Origin: Campylobacteraceae bacterium
GTDB lineage: Bacteria > Campylobacterota > Campylobacteria > Campylobacterales > Sulfurovaceae
Reading direction: 5' to 3'
Length of the DNA stretch: 64,000 nucleotides
Assembly: GCA_027035765.1 (NCBI GenBank)
Contig: JALVUD010000008.1
Coordinates: forward strand, 1 to 64,000
A model generated the notes under the pieces. The model made no database searches. It was not told the origin of the DNA and worked only from the letters and a program-made list of their open reading frames with translations. This document shows, piece by piece, positions 35,109 through 42,601 of the stretch. Position 1 is the stretch's first letter; each line of letters starts with the position of its first letter. The translations under genes were made by a program, and so were the position numbers.

Positions 35109-35137
35109 TTGCATTTTCAGAAGCTTTCCGTTATAAT
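35109..35137 (+). promoter_or_regulatory. Promoter of tRNA-Ser
   Basis: TTGCAT (35109-35114) and TATAAT (35132-35137) are 17 bases apart on the plus strand. The -35 lies 2 bases from the -35 of the divergent SRP RNA promoter, and both sit in the palindrome TGCAATATTGCA (35102-35113). Confidence 0.85.
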
Positions 35138-35154
35138 TGCGCCTCTTTTGAAAT

Positions 35155-35242
35155 AGAGGGGTGTCCGAGCGGTCGAAGGAGCACGCCTGGAACGCGTGTG
35201 TAGCGCAAGCTACCGTGGGTTCGAATCCCATCCCCTCTGCCA
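35155..35242 (+). tRNA. tRNA-Ser (anticodon GGA)
   Basis: The 88-base class II tRNA has acceptor AGAGGGG / CCCCTCT, discriminator G and encoded CCA. The anticodon loop CTGGAAC lies between CACGC and GCGTG. A long variable arm (GTAGCGCAAGCTAC) is typical of serine tRNAs. It reads UCC/UCU. Confidence 0.95.
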
Positions 35243-35289
35243 TCTCTTTCTCCAATCACTTTCCGAAGAATCCACTCAGAAGAAAGTTT

Positions 35290-37032
35290 CTACATATGGA
35301 ACTTTTCCGAAAAGTATTTCTCCACATCGAAATAGATCTCTCCGTTGCTGTTTTTGTAGGTCAGATTTTCTCTGCCGAGTTCTCGAATGTTGCGTTTGCC
35401 CATAATGGCCAGAAGGGTACGGACCCCTTTGAGAAGATTGTTATGATAGTTGGCAATTTCGTGACCTTTCTTCACGACCAGATAGGAGCGACGCAGGCGA
35501 GGATCCTGAGTCGCCATCCCCACGGGGCATTGATGGCTTCCGTATCCCGAACACATCCTGGCGCGTATGCACCCTCCACTCATCATGAATCCCCGGGCGA
35601 TGCCCACGGCATCTGCTCCCATTGAGAGTGTGATAACCACATCATCCGGTGTCAGAATCTTTCCGCTGGCAATGATCCTCACCTCATCTCTGAGTCCATG
35701 TTTCCTCAGGGAACTGTCAAGAACATAGAGGGCGTTGTGCAGTGTCAACCCCACCGACTCCATCATCTCAAGAGGTGCTGTCGCACTGCCTCCATCTGCA
35801 CTGTCAATGGTGATAAAATCCGGGAGGGCTTTGCCCTTGCGCTTACGGATCGCCGCAGCCTCGACCATGCGATCCACCGACTTGGCATCGCTGACCACGA
35901 TCTTGATGCCTACCGGCTTGCCGGAAAGCGCCTGAAGCTCTCCGACGAAATTGAAAAGACGATCCATCGTATCGGCATAGGGAAAACGGTTTGGACTGAA
36001 GAGATCTTTTCCCTCTTCGACTCCCCGGTAATAAGCGATATCCGCCGTAACTTTGCTGCCGGCGAGCTTCCCTCCGGTCTGTTTGGCCCCTTGGGCCAGT
36101 TTGATCTCGGTCATCCGGCAGAAGCGCATCACCTTCTGGTAACGTTCCGGATCGAATTTACCCTCCCGATCCCTGACGCCGTAAAGTCCCGAACTGATCT
36201 GAAAGATGTAATCGGGGAGTGATTCCGGGACCTTCTGTGGAAAGGCATCCAGCAGCGCTTGCCAGTTGATCCGGAAAAGGCAGTGATTTTTCTCGTCGTA
36301 GATATAGGTGTTGGCAGTGCGTTTGCCCCTGAGCAAAATCCGACGGTAAATTTTGATTGCATTTGCCCGATTAGAGATCATTCTGACAAGATTAAAGACC
36401 CTCTTGGCATACTGGGTTCCGGAGACAATTTCCAGAAAATCGGCCTCAGTCATATTTGGTGTATAAGTGTAGAGATGATTGGAGGTCAATCCTCCCTCTC
36501 CCGTGTTGTAGGTGAAACCCGCCAGAGAAGCCCCCAGCGTAAAAGCGCGAGTCGCTTCGGGACTCAACGCCCCATCGCTCATCGCTGAACGAATCACAGG
36601 GCTTTTAGCGATAAACGGTTCACGGCGATTGGGACCGAATATAACAGGGAGTTCCGTGTCCACCTCATCTTCATTGAGTACTGCAGCAGAGTGTTTAAGT
36701 ACGAAACGAGATACCGGTAATGGCTGGGAAACAGAAAACGAGATATAGTTGGGCCGGTCTTTTGCAGCCTTGTAGACCCAGTCCACCTTGTCCCGGGATT
36801 CAAAAAAAGTCTCTTCCGCAAAATATTGACGCAGTGGTTCCCTAAGCAGTTCGAAAAGATAGCGAAAACGACCGATAACCGGGTAGTTGATCAAAAGCTG
36901 ATGTTGACGCTGGATGTATCGGTCATAGACGAAGAGTACGACAATCGCCGACAGAAACAGGACCCCCATCATGCCGGCCAATTGCCAGAAGAACGAACCG
37001 GTTGCTATCTCGGCATCACGCAGACTCCCCAT
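35290..37032 (-). CDS. Membrane-anchored FMN-binding glutamate-synthase-family protein
   Basis: The 580-residue protein has one N-terminal membrane helix (about 15-38: FWQLAGMMGVLFLSAIVVLF). A linker and a glutamate-synthase FMN/iron-sulfur domain follow. Family marks are AKSPVIRSAMSDGALS, FTYNTGEGGLTSNH, TIDSADGGSATAPLEMMESV for FMN binding, and a cysteine cluster CIRARMCSGYGSHQCPVGMA typical of the 3Fe-4S site. It lacks the amidotransferase and the C-terminal beta-helix of true GltB. Its substrate is not known; annotation as glutamate synthase would overreach. Confidence 0.85.
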   Translation of the reverse strand: MGSLRDAEIATGSFFWQLAGMMGVLFLSAIVVLFVYDRYIQRQHQLLINYPVIGRFRYLFELLREPLRQYFAEETFFESRDKVDWVYKAAKDRPNYISFSVSQPLPVSRFVLKHSAAVLNEDEVDTELPVIFGPNRREPFIAKSPVIRSAMSDGALSPEATRAFTLGASLAGFTYNTGEGGLTSNHLYTYTPNMTEADFLEIVSGTQYAKRVFNLVRMISNRANAIKIYRRILLRGKRTANTYIYDEKNHCLFRINWQALLDAFPQKVPESLPDYIFQISSGLYGVRDREGKFDPERYQKVMRFCRMTEIKLAQGAKQTGGKLAGSKVTADIAYYRGVEEGKDLFSPNRFPYADTMDRLFNFVGELQALSGKPVGIKIVVSDAKSVDRMVEAAAIRKRKGKALPDFITIDSADGGSATAPLEMMESVGLTLHNALYVLDSSLRKHGLRDEVRIIASGKILTPDDVVITLSMGADAVGIARGFMMSGGCIRARMCSGYGSHQCPVGMATQDPRLRRSYLVVKKGHEIANYHNNLLKGVRTLLAIMGKRNIRELGRENLTYKNSNGEIYFDVEKYFSEKFHM

Positions 37033-37242
37033 ACCTTTTCCTTCTAGAGAGTGGGATGGCTGATTGTATCCTCAAATCACTTCGAATACAAAAACGTTCT
37101 AAAGGCAATGTGAAGCGGAGTAGAATTTGGAACTATAGGTGGAAATTTTAGAGGATGAAAACTAATCAGGTAAGTGCCAAGCTATCCACGTTGCTTGAGA
37201 GCTATCAGAATGCCGGAGAGCTCCTCCGGCAAAAATTCCGGC

Positions 37243-37950
37243 TCAGTCTGCCAGAATCTCCTCGAGGGTTATGTAGTCACCGACACGGCCGGTCATGGGC
37301 TCGACATCGGTATTGACCGGGAGGGTCTTTTTACCGGGCTTCCAGCCGGCAGGGCAGACCTCACCGGTTTTGTAGGCATGCTGATGCGCCTGGATCTGAC
37401 GGATGAACTCCTTGACATTCCGTCCGACCGGCGGTGCCTGAACTTCCTGGGCGACGACAACACCGTCAGGGTTGATGAGGAAGCGGCCCCGCAGTGCGAT
37501 GCCCGCATCTTCAATCAAGACGCCAAACTTGCGGCTCATTTCGTGGGTGGGATCCGCAGCAATAGTCAGCTTGAGACCCTCCAAAAGAGGTTCAGTCTCA
37601 GCGAAACGCTTGTGGCTGAACTTGGTATCGGTAGAGACCGCCAGGACCTCACAGCCGAGCTTGCCTTTGATCGTATCGAGATGTGCGTTCATCGCCGCGA
37701 TCTCGGTGGGGCAGACGAAGGTGAAGTCTGCAGGGTAGAAACAGACGATCGTCCATTTCCCTTTGTAATCGTCACTGCTGACTTCCGTATAGTGTCCGGT
37801 CTCGGCATTGTAGGCCTCCACCTTGAACTCGGGCATATTCTTCAGGACCAGGACGCCTGCCTGTGTCTGTACATTTTCTTCCATGGTACGTACCTCCTTG
37901 GTAGTTGTTGTAGTGTTCTGCTTTGCAGCAGTTGGTTTGTCACACGCCAT
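37243..37950 (-). CDS. 2-Cys peroxiredoxin (AhpC/Prx1 type)
   Basis: It reduces hydrogen peroxide and organic peroxides through cysteine. The peroxidatic Cys80 lies in FTFVCPTE and the resolving cysteine near 200 in TGEVCPAGW. The family arginine and KGKWTIVCFYPADF are present. Two in-frame starts are both well equipped: ATG 37950 with AAAGGAG and ATG 37884 with AAGGAGG. The longer form adds a Thr-rich 22-residue leader with a Cys3. The promoter 38014-38042 and a Fur/PerR-like box 38056-38072 lie upstream. Typical reductants (thioredoxin) are not encoded nearby. Confidence 0.93.
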   Translation of the reverse strand: MACDKPTAAKQNTTTTTKEVRTMEENVQTQAGVLVLKNMPEFKVEAYNAETGHYTEVSSDDYKGKWTIVCFYPADFTFVCPTEIAAMNAHLDTIKGKLGCEVLAVSTDTKFSHKRFAETEPLLEGLKLTIAADPTHEMSRKFGVLIEDAGIALRGRFLINPDGVVVAQEVQAPPVGRNVKEFIRQIQAHQHAYKTGEVCPAGWKPGKKTLPVNTDVEPMTGRVGDYITLEEILAD

Positions 37951-38013
37951 TGGGTTCTCCTTTCTCTCCGTACGGGACGGTTACCACCGATCCTCGTTTC
38001 AAGAGATAAGGGA

Positions 38014-38042
38014 ATGATAGCAGAAGCAGAAATCATTGTCAA
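38014..38042 (-). promoter_or_regulatory. Peroxiredoxin promoter
   Basis: On the minus strand TTGACA (38037-38042) and TATCAT (38014-38019) are separated by 17 bases. The start of transcription would be near 38007, giving a leader of about 55 bases. Confidence 0.8.
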
Positions 38043-38055
38043 GTATTTTTATGAG

Positions 38056-38072
38056 TTGATAATTATTATCCT
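38056..38072. promoter_or_regulatory. Fur/PerR-like inverted repeat
   Basis: TTGATAAT-T-ATTATCCT is a nearly perfect 7-1-7 inverted repeat of the Fur-superfamily type. It lies 14 bases upstream of the peroxiredoxin -35 and also upstream of the small plus-strand gene at 38166. PerR control is inferred from the peroxiredoxin target. Confidence 0.55.
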
Positions 38073-38125
38073 ATATCCTCTCTGCCTCTTCCCTTTCGCT
38101 AAAACACTATGGCGGGAGATCTCTG

Positions 38126-38134
38126 TGATATAAT
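38126..38134 (+). promoter_or_regulatory. Extended -10 of the small cysteine-protein gene
   Basis: TGATATAAT (TG-N-TATAAT) lies 32 bases before ATG 38166. No -35 hexamer is obvious, as expected for extended -10 promoters. Confidence 0.6.
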
Positions 38135-38165
38135 CCGCCGAAATTTCAACCGTGAAGGAGCAAAT

Positions 38166-38327
38166 ATGGCCGTACCTGAAGATGTAGGCTGCCGCAACGA
38201 GTCCTGTATCAAGCATCCGGAGTGCAATCGGGCCAAGATCGCCAAAGAGGGAAAGGCCAGGGAAGTCAAAAGCTTCGGAGGCACCCCGGAAAAAGGGTGT
38301 GGCAAGTTCCTCCCCATCAAAGAGTAG
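38166..38327 (+). CDS. Small four-cysteine protein
   Basis: ATG 38166 follows GAAGGAGC and gives 53 residues, beginning MAVPEDVGCRNESCIKHPEC. Four cysteines occur as C-x4-C-x4-C and one later (KGCGK); together with His they could bind zinc or an iron centre. It is highly charged and cytoplasmic by appearance. I do not recognise a named family. It lies directly before a tRNA cluster and shares an intergenic region with peroxiredoxin. Confidence 0.7.
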   Translation: MAVPEDVGCRNESCIKHPECNRAKIAKEGKAREVKSFGGTPEKGCGKFLPIKE

Positions 38328-38383
38328 TTTTTCATTGACTTTACAGTTTTCTTTGGCTAGAATTGCACTCCTTTTTCAGGAAA

Positions 38384-38460
38384 CGGAGTGTAGCGCAGCC
38401 TGGTAGCGCACCTGCTTTGGGAGCAGGGGGTCGAAGGTTCGAATCCTTTCACTCCGACCA
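38384..38460 (+). tRNA. tRNA-Pro (anticodon TGG)
   Basis: It is 77 bases with CCA; acceptor CGGAGTG / CACTCCG. The anticodon stem-loop is CTGCT-TTGGGAG-like, with TGG at the anticodon. It is the first of five clustered tRNAs. Confidence 0.95.
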
Positions 38461-38484
38461 GGCTCCTGTCTCCTGAAACCGATG

Positions 38485-38561
38485 GTGGGTATAGCTCAGT
38501 TGGTTAGAGCGCCAGATTGTGGCTCTGGAGGTCGTGGGTTCGAGACCCATTACCCACCCCA
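38485..38561 (+). tRNA. tRNA-His (anticodon GTG)
   Basis: Acceptor GTGGGTA / TACCCAC with discriminator C and encoded CCA. A G precedes position 1 (38484), as needed for the histidine G-1:C73 pair. The anticodon loop is TTGTGGC between CCAGA and TCTGG. Confidence 0.95.
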
Positions 38562-38594
38562 TCTTTCAACGACAATCCTGAAAAACAGACCAAT

Positions 38595-38671
38595 GCGCCA
38601 GTAGCTCAATTGGATAGAGCATCAGACTTCGGATCTGAGGGTTAGGGGTTCGACTCCTCTCTGGCGTACCA
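38595..38671 (+). tRNA. tRNA-Arg (anticodon TCG)
   Basis: It is 77 bases with CCA; acceptor GCGCCAG / CTGGCGT; anticodon loop CTTCGGA between TCAGA and TCTGA. It would read CGA and, with a TCG anticodon, other CGN codons. Confidence 0.94.
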
Positions 38672-38686
38672 CATCTTCTGATCAAT

Positions 38687-38763
38687 GCGCTCGTAGCTCA
38701 GCTGGATAGAGCACTCGCCTTCTAAGCGAGCGGTCTCAGGTTCGAATCCTGACGGGCGTACCA
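38687..38763 (+). tRNA. tRNA-Arg (anticodon TCT)
   Basis: It is 77 bases with CCA; acceptor GCGCTCG / CGGGCGT; anticodon loop CTTCTAA between CTCGC and GCGAG. It reads AGA/AGG. Confidence 0.95.
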
Positions 38764-38778
38764 CCCTTTCATCTTAGC

Positions 38779-38861
38779 GCGGACGTGGTGGAATTGGTAG
38801 ACACGCTGGATTTAGGATCCAGTGCTTCGGCGTGAGAGTTCGAGTCTCTCCGTCCGCACCA
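38779..38861 (+). tRNA. tRNA-Leu (anticodon TAG)
   Basis: It is 83 bases with CCA; acceptor GCGGACG / CGTCCGC; anticodon loop TTTAGGA between CTGGA and TCCAG. The variable arm is TGCTTCGGCG-like. A T-run follows 12 bases downstream and could end the tRNA transcript. Confidence 0.95.
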
Positions 38862-38875
38862 CCCTTCTCTTTTTT

Positions 38876-39550
38876 TCAATATGCATTCTTCTCTTCCGTA
38901 ATGTTGCGTTCCGGCGGAGTTTCATCCATATTTGGCTTTATAGGGACCATCGTTTTGAGATAGTTTTTGATGTATTGGGGGGTCTGCTTGTCAACTTTGT
39001 AACCCACCTTGGCCAGATCGTAGTAGACATAAGGAAGATAGTGCTCCCGGGTGACGACAACCCAGGTTTTGGCGTTGGCCCATTTGAACATCGTCGCCGC
39101 TCCCTTCTCTCCCACGTGGATGCAGCCGTGGCTCATGGCATTGGTGTTGCCCATATGCAGGGCGTGTCCCTGATTGGTGAAGAAGAGGGAAAAGTCCATA
39201 TTGTTTTTGCCGCTGGGATCAGGGTGGGCCTTGGACATATAGTAGCGCACCTTGCGCAGGACGTGGAAGATGCCGGAGGGGGTCTCATGCCCTTTGGCTC
39301 CCGATGAAATGGAAGCGGCCCACCAGACCACTCCATCCCGGTCGATGGCGTAGGCGATCCCGTCTGCTCCCTTTTCCCGCAGTGAGATAACAATATAGTC
39401 CTTCCCACTCATGTCAACAATCTTCTCTTTCCCGTTTTTGTCCACGACCTTGAAATGGGTTTTATCCAGAGGGAATACCCGGCTGGCAGGATCTGCCGCC
39501 ATGAGGAGTATCGTCCCCGCCATTAGTGTCCAGATCACTAATCGTTTCAT
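38876..39550 (-). CDS. L,D-transpeptidase (YkuD-type) with signal peptide
   Basis: The 224-residue product starts with a signal peptide (MKRLVIWTLMAGTILLMAAD). The YkuD domain shows TPSGIFHV and the catalytic motif SHGCIHVG, with Cys143 as nucleophile and His141 nearby, though the usual SHGC-R arginine is replaced by I-H-V. Such enzymes make or trim 3-3 cross-links or attach proteins to peptidoglycan in the periplasm. The C-terminal 45 residues are a charged extension. It converges on the tRNA cluster. Confidence 0.88.
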   Translation of the reverse strand: MKRLVIWTLMAGTILLMAADPASRVFPLDKTHFKVVDKNGKEKIVDMSGKDYIVISLREKGADGIAYAIDRDGVVWWAASISSGAKGHETPSGIFHVLRKVRYYMSKAHPDPSGKNNMDFSLFFTNQGHALHMGNTNAMSHGCIHVGEKGAATMFKWANAKTWVVVTREHYLPYVYYDLAKVGYKVDKQTPQYIKNYLKTMVPIKPNMDETPPERNITEEKNAY

Positions 39551-39673
39551 CTCTGTTCCTTTTTATGATGGTTTGCTTTGAATAAGCACATTATAATCGT
39601 TTCCCCTGAAGTAGAGCGACCTGGTACCCTCAAACGAACTTTTGTTACAATCGATGGAAAAAAGGAGAGAACG

Positions 39674-39916
39674 ATGTGGAAGGCAACAATCTTGACAGGA
39701 GTGACAATCTTTCTATTCAGCTTGAGCGGATGCGGGATGAGCAATTCACAGGGACCGGCCCCGGCGAATGTCAACAGTCCCAATTACCAGAATGGCTATC
39801 AGGACGGCTGTAGCACCGCACATGGAGACTACACAAAAAACCATGAGCTATTCAAAAGCGATCGCGACTACTATGACGGCTGGTTTGCCGGTCGTAGCGG
39901 ATGTCAGGGGAAATAG
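39674..39916 (+). CDS. Small lipoprotein
   Basis: ATG 39674 follows AAAAAGGAGAG and gives 80 residues. The lipobox is FSLSGC, so lipidation at Cys18 is expected. The mature chain has the repeat-like pattern NGYQDGCSTAHGDYTKN, then DRDYYDGWFAGRSGC, with paired cysteines that could form a disulfide. YxDGxxxG-type motifs suggest a small cell-envelope protein of unknown role. It converges on nrdA. Confidence 0.75.
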   Translation: MWKATILTGVTIFLFSLSGCGMSNSQGPAPANVNSPNYQNGYQDGCSTAHGDYTKNHELFKSDRDYYDGWFAGRSGCQGK

Positions 39917-39988
39917 GCCTCTTACTGAGAAAAATTGTGCATCGATAGTTTCGGGAGGAAATAGTGCGGAGAAAAGTCCGCTAGAGAA

Positions 39989-42364
39989 TCACTGGCAGCC
40001 GACACACTCCATACTGCGATCTTCGACCCCTTCCTCTGCCGCCACAGCCTCGGGAGACTGGCTGCGGAGGTAATAGGTCGATTTGAGGCCGAATTTCCAT
40101 GCCTCCATATAGATCTCGTTTAGATAGCGGCCGCTGGCCCGATCAAGACTGATAAAGATATTGAGGCTCTGCCCCTGATCGATCCACTTCTGGCGGATCG
40201 CTCCGGCCCGCACCAGCAGGCGCTGATCCAATTCGTAGCTGGGGGTGTAGTAGGCCCAGGTGTCGGCGTTGAGATTGGGAACGACCACCGGGATCATTCC
40301 CGAGAGATTCTCTTCGAACCATTTGCGTTTGTAGACCGGTTCGATCGCCTGGGTGGTCCCCGTCAGGATGGAGATGGAGCTGGTGGGGGCAATGGCCATC
40401 AGGTAGCCGTTGCGCATCCCGTCTTTTTTGACCTTCTCCTTCAGCGCCAGCCAGTCATGGGCATAGCCGAAGAGCCCGCCTCTGTCAACCAGTTTACACG
40501 CCTCGGGGTTGGCCTTGTCGATGGGGAAGATCCCCTTGGACCAGTCGGATCCCTCAAAATTGGGGTAGGTTCCCTTCTCCAGCGCCAGATCGCTGGAGGC
40601 TTTGATGGCGTAGTAACTGACGGATTCCATTACCTCATCGATCTTGTGGAAATGCTCGTTGCTGCCCCACTCGATCCCCGCTTCGGCCAGCATCTGGGCC
40701 TCCCCCATAACACCCAAACCGATGGAACGGCTCTTCTGGTTGGTCTTTTTGACCTTGGCGAGGGGGTAGAAATTGAGGTCGATGACATTGTCAAGCATCC
40801 GGATCGCCGTCGGCACAACCCGGGCGATATCCTCCGGAGTGTTGATCTTGGAGAGGTTGACAGAGGCCAGGTTGCAGACGGCAGTTTCCCCGTCGACAGC
40901 CTCTTTCTCCACCATCCAGATCTTTTTGCCTTCCAGGGTATCCAGGGCGGTGATCTTCTTGGCGGGTTTGGTGACACCGTTGTCAACCGTCACCGCTTCC
41001 TCCTCCTCGAAATAGGCTACGGTCTGATCCTCGAAGATAATCTTCATCCGGTAGTGGTTGGGGGAGGTGTTCTGGAAGATCTCGGTACAGAGATTGGAGC
41101 TGCGGATGATCCCGGCATGGCGGTTGGGGTTGGCCCGGTTGGCGGCGTCTTTGAAGCAGAGGAAGGGGTTGCCGGTCTCGAAATAGCTGCGCAGCACCTC
41201 TTTCCAGAGCTGTTTGGCGGAGATCACCTCTTTGGTCAGGCTCTCATCCTGTTCCAGCTCCTCATATCGTTTCTCGAACTCCTCGCCGTAAAGTTCTGTC
41301 AACTCCTTGACTTCATAGGGGTCGAAAAGTGTCCAGGTCTCATCCGCTTCGACCCGTTTCATGAAAAGATCGTTGATCCAGAGGGCAGGAAAAAGATCGT
41401 GGGCACGGCGACGCTCTTCGCCGGAGTTCTTCTTGAGATCCAGGAAATCGCGCACGTCGATATGCCAGGGTTCGATATAGACGGCGATGGCCCCTTTGCG
41501 GGTGCCGAGCTGATCGACGGCGATGGCCACGTCGTTGGCGATCTTGAGGAAAGGGACGATCCCGCCGGCGGCATGCTTATGTCCGTCGATGTAGGAACCC
41601 ATCCCCCGCACCTGGGTCCAGTCCCAGCCGATCCCTCCGCCGAATTTGGAGAGCAGCGCCATCTCTTTGTATCCGTCGAAGATCCCTTCGATATTGTCGG
41701 GAGTGGAGCCGATATAGCAGGAGCTGAGCTGGTGACGGGTGGTCCGGGCGTTGGAAAGGGTGGGCGTGGCCGCCATCACTTCGAACTTGCTGAGAATGTC
41801 GTAGAACTTCTTCGCCCAGGTCTGGCAGTCGAACTCGTTCTGGGCCAGGAACATCGCCACCGCCATGAAGAGATGCTGGGGCAGTTCAATGGGCTGCCCG
41901 TTGCGGTCCTTGATGAGATAACGGTCGTAGAGTGTCCGGATCCCCAGATAGGTAAACTGCAGATCCCGCTCAGGTTTGATGTAGTCGTTCAGATCGTCCA
42001 GATCATACTTCTCCTTGAGCCCCAGAAGGATCCGGCCCTCCTTCTCACCCCGCTCAAAATACTCCCGCAGATGGATATAGCCGGTAAAGCCGGAGACCTT
42101 GTGGTAAAGATCGTAGAGGAACAGACGGGCCGCGACAAAGGTCCAGTTGGGCCGATCGATGTCGATCTTGTCCACGGCGGTTTTGATCAGGGTGAGCTGG
42201 ATATCCTCGGTTCGGATCATATCCTGAAACTGGAGTTTGGCATCGACCTCCAGCTCGCTCTGGCTAACACCGTCGAGCCCCTCGACGGCAGCGGAGGTGT
42301 ATTTCTGAATCTTGGAGACATCCAGGGGTTCGACTCTTCCGTTACGCTTGACAACTCTGATCAT
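39989..42364 (-). CDS. nrdA: Ribonucleoside-diphosphate reductase, alpha subunit (class Ia)
   Basis: NrdA makes deoxyribonucleotides in aerobic conditions together with NrdB. The 791-residue protein starts with an ATP-cone (MIRVVKRNGRVEPLDVSKIQ). Active-site parts are HQLSSCYIGSTPDN, the radical-relay stretch SSNLCTEIFQN, and a C-terminal redox pair in MECVGCQ. nrdB is not in the window. The upstream 237 bases hold TTGTTTTTGAGTAAAATCC, usable as a promoter; purB lies on the other side in the same direction. Confidence 0.96.
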   Translation of the reverse strand: MIRVVKRNGRVEPLDVSKIQKYTSAAVEGLDGVSQSELEVDAKLQFQDMIRTEDIQLTLIKTAVDKIDIDRPNWTFVAARLFLYDLYHKVSGFTGYIHLREYFERGEKEGRILLGLKEKYDLDDLNDYIKPERDLQFTYLGIRTLYDRYLIKDRNGQPIELPQHLFMAVAMFLAQNEFDCQTWAKKFYDILSKFEVMAATPTLSNARTTRHQLSSCYIGSTPDNIEGIFDGYKEMALLSKFGGGIGWDWTQVRGMGSYIDGHKHAAGGIVPFLKIANDVAIAVDQLGTRKGAIAVYIEPWHIDVRDFLDLKKNSGEERRRAHDLFPALWINDLFMKRVEADETWTLFDPYEVKELTELYGEEFEKRYEELEQDESLTKEVISAKQLWKEVLRSYFETGNPFLCFKDAANRANPNRHAGIIRSSNLCTEIFQNTSPNHYRMKIIFEDQTVAYFEEEEAVTVDNGVTKPAKKITALDTLEGKKIWMVEKEAVDGETAVCNLASVNLSKINTPEDIARVVPTAIRMLDNVIDLNFYPLAKVKKTNQKSRSIGLGVMGEAQMLAEAGIEWGSNEHFHKIDEVMESVSYYAIKASSDLALEKGTYPNFEGSDWSKGIFPIDKANPEACKLVDRGGLFGYAHDWLALKEKVKKDGMRNGYLMAIAPTSSISILTGTTQAIEPVYKRKWFEENLSGMIPVVVPNLNADTWAYYTPSYELDQRLLVRAGAIRQKWIDQGQSLNIFISLDRASGRYLNEIYMEAWKFGLKSTYYLRSQSPEAVAAEEGVEDRSMECVGCQ

Positions 42365-42601
42365 TCTCTCTCCTGCGGGGAAGTATCTTTTGCATTCGGC
42401 AACCGGTCAGGTGGAGAAATCCGGCATTCCACATCGGAAAATCAGGCAAAACCGATGCGGCTTTTCGTGCAAAACAAGTAATTGGATTTTACTCAAAAAC
42501 AACTGATGGTCATGTTAAAAATCGGGGGAGAAAAGGCAGAAGTTTTATAACATTTTCTAATAAAATCTATGGGATCCCAAAAGGGCCCATGGGATGGCTT
42601 T

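Noticed and set aside
40457-42481. 674-codon open frame on the plus strand, opposite nrdA
   Set aside because: It mirrors nrdA codon by codon in a GC-rich genome, has no ribosome site or domain logic, and nrdA is unmistakable.
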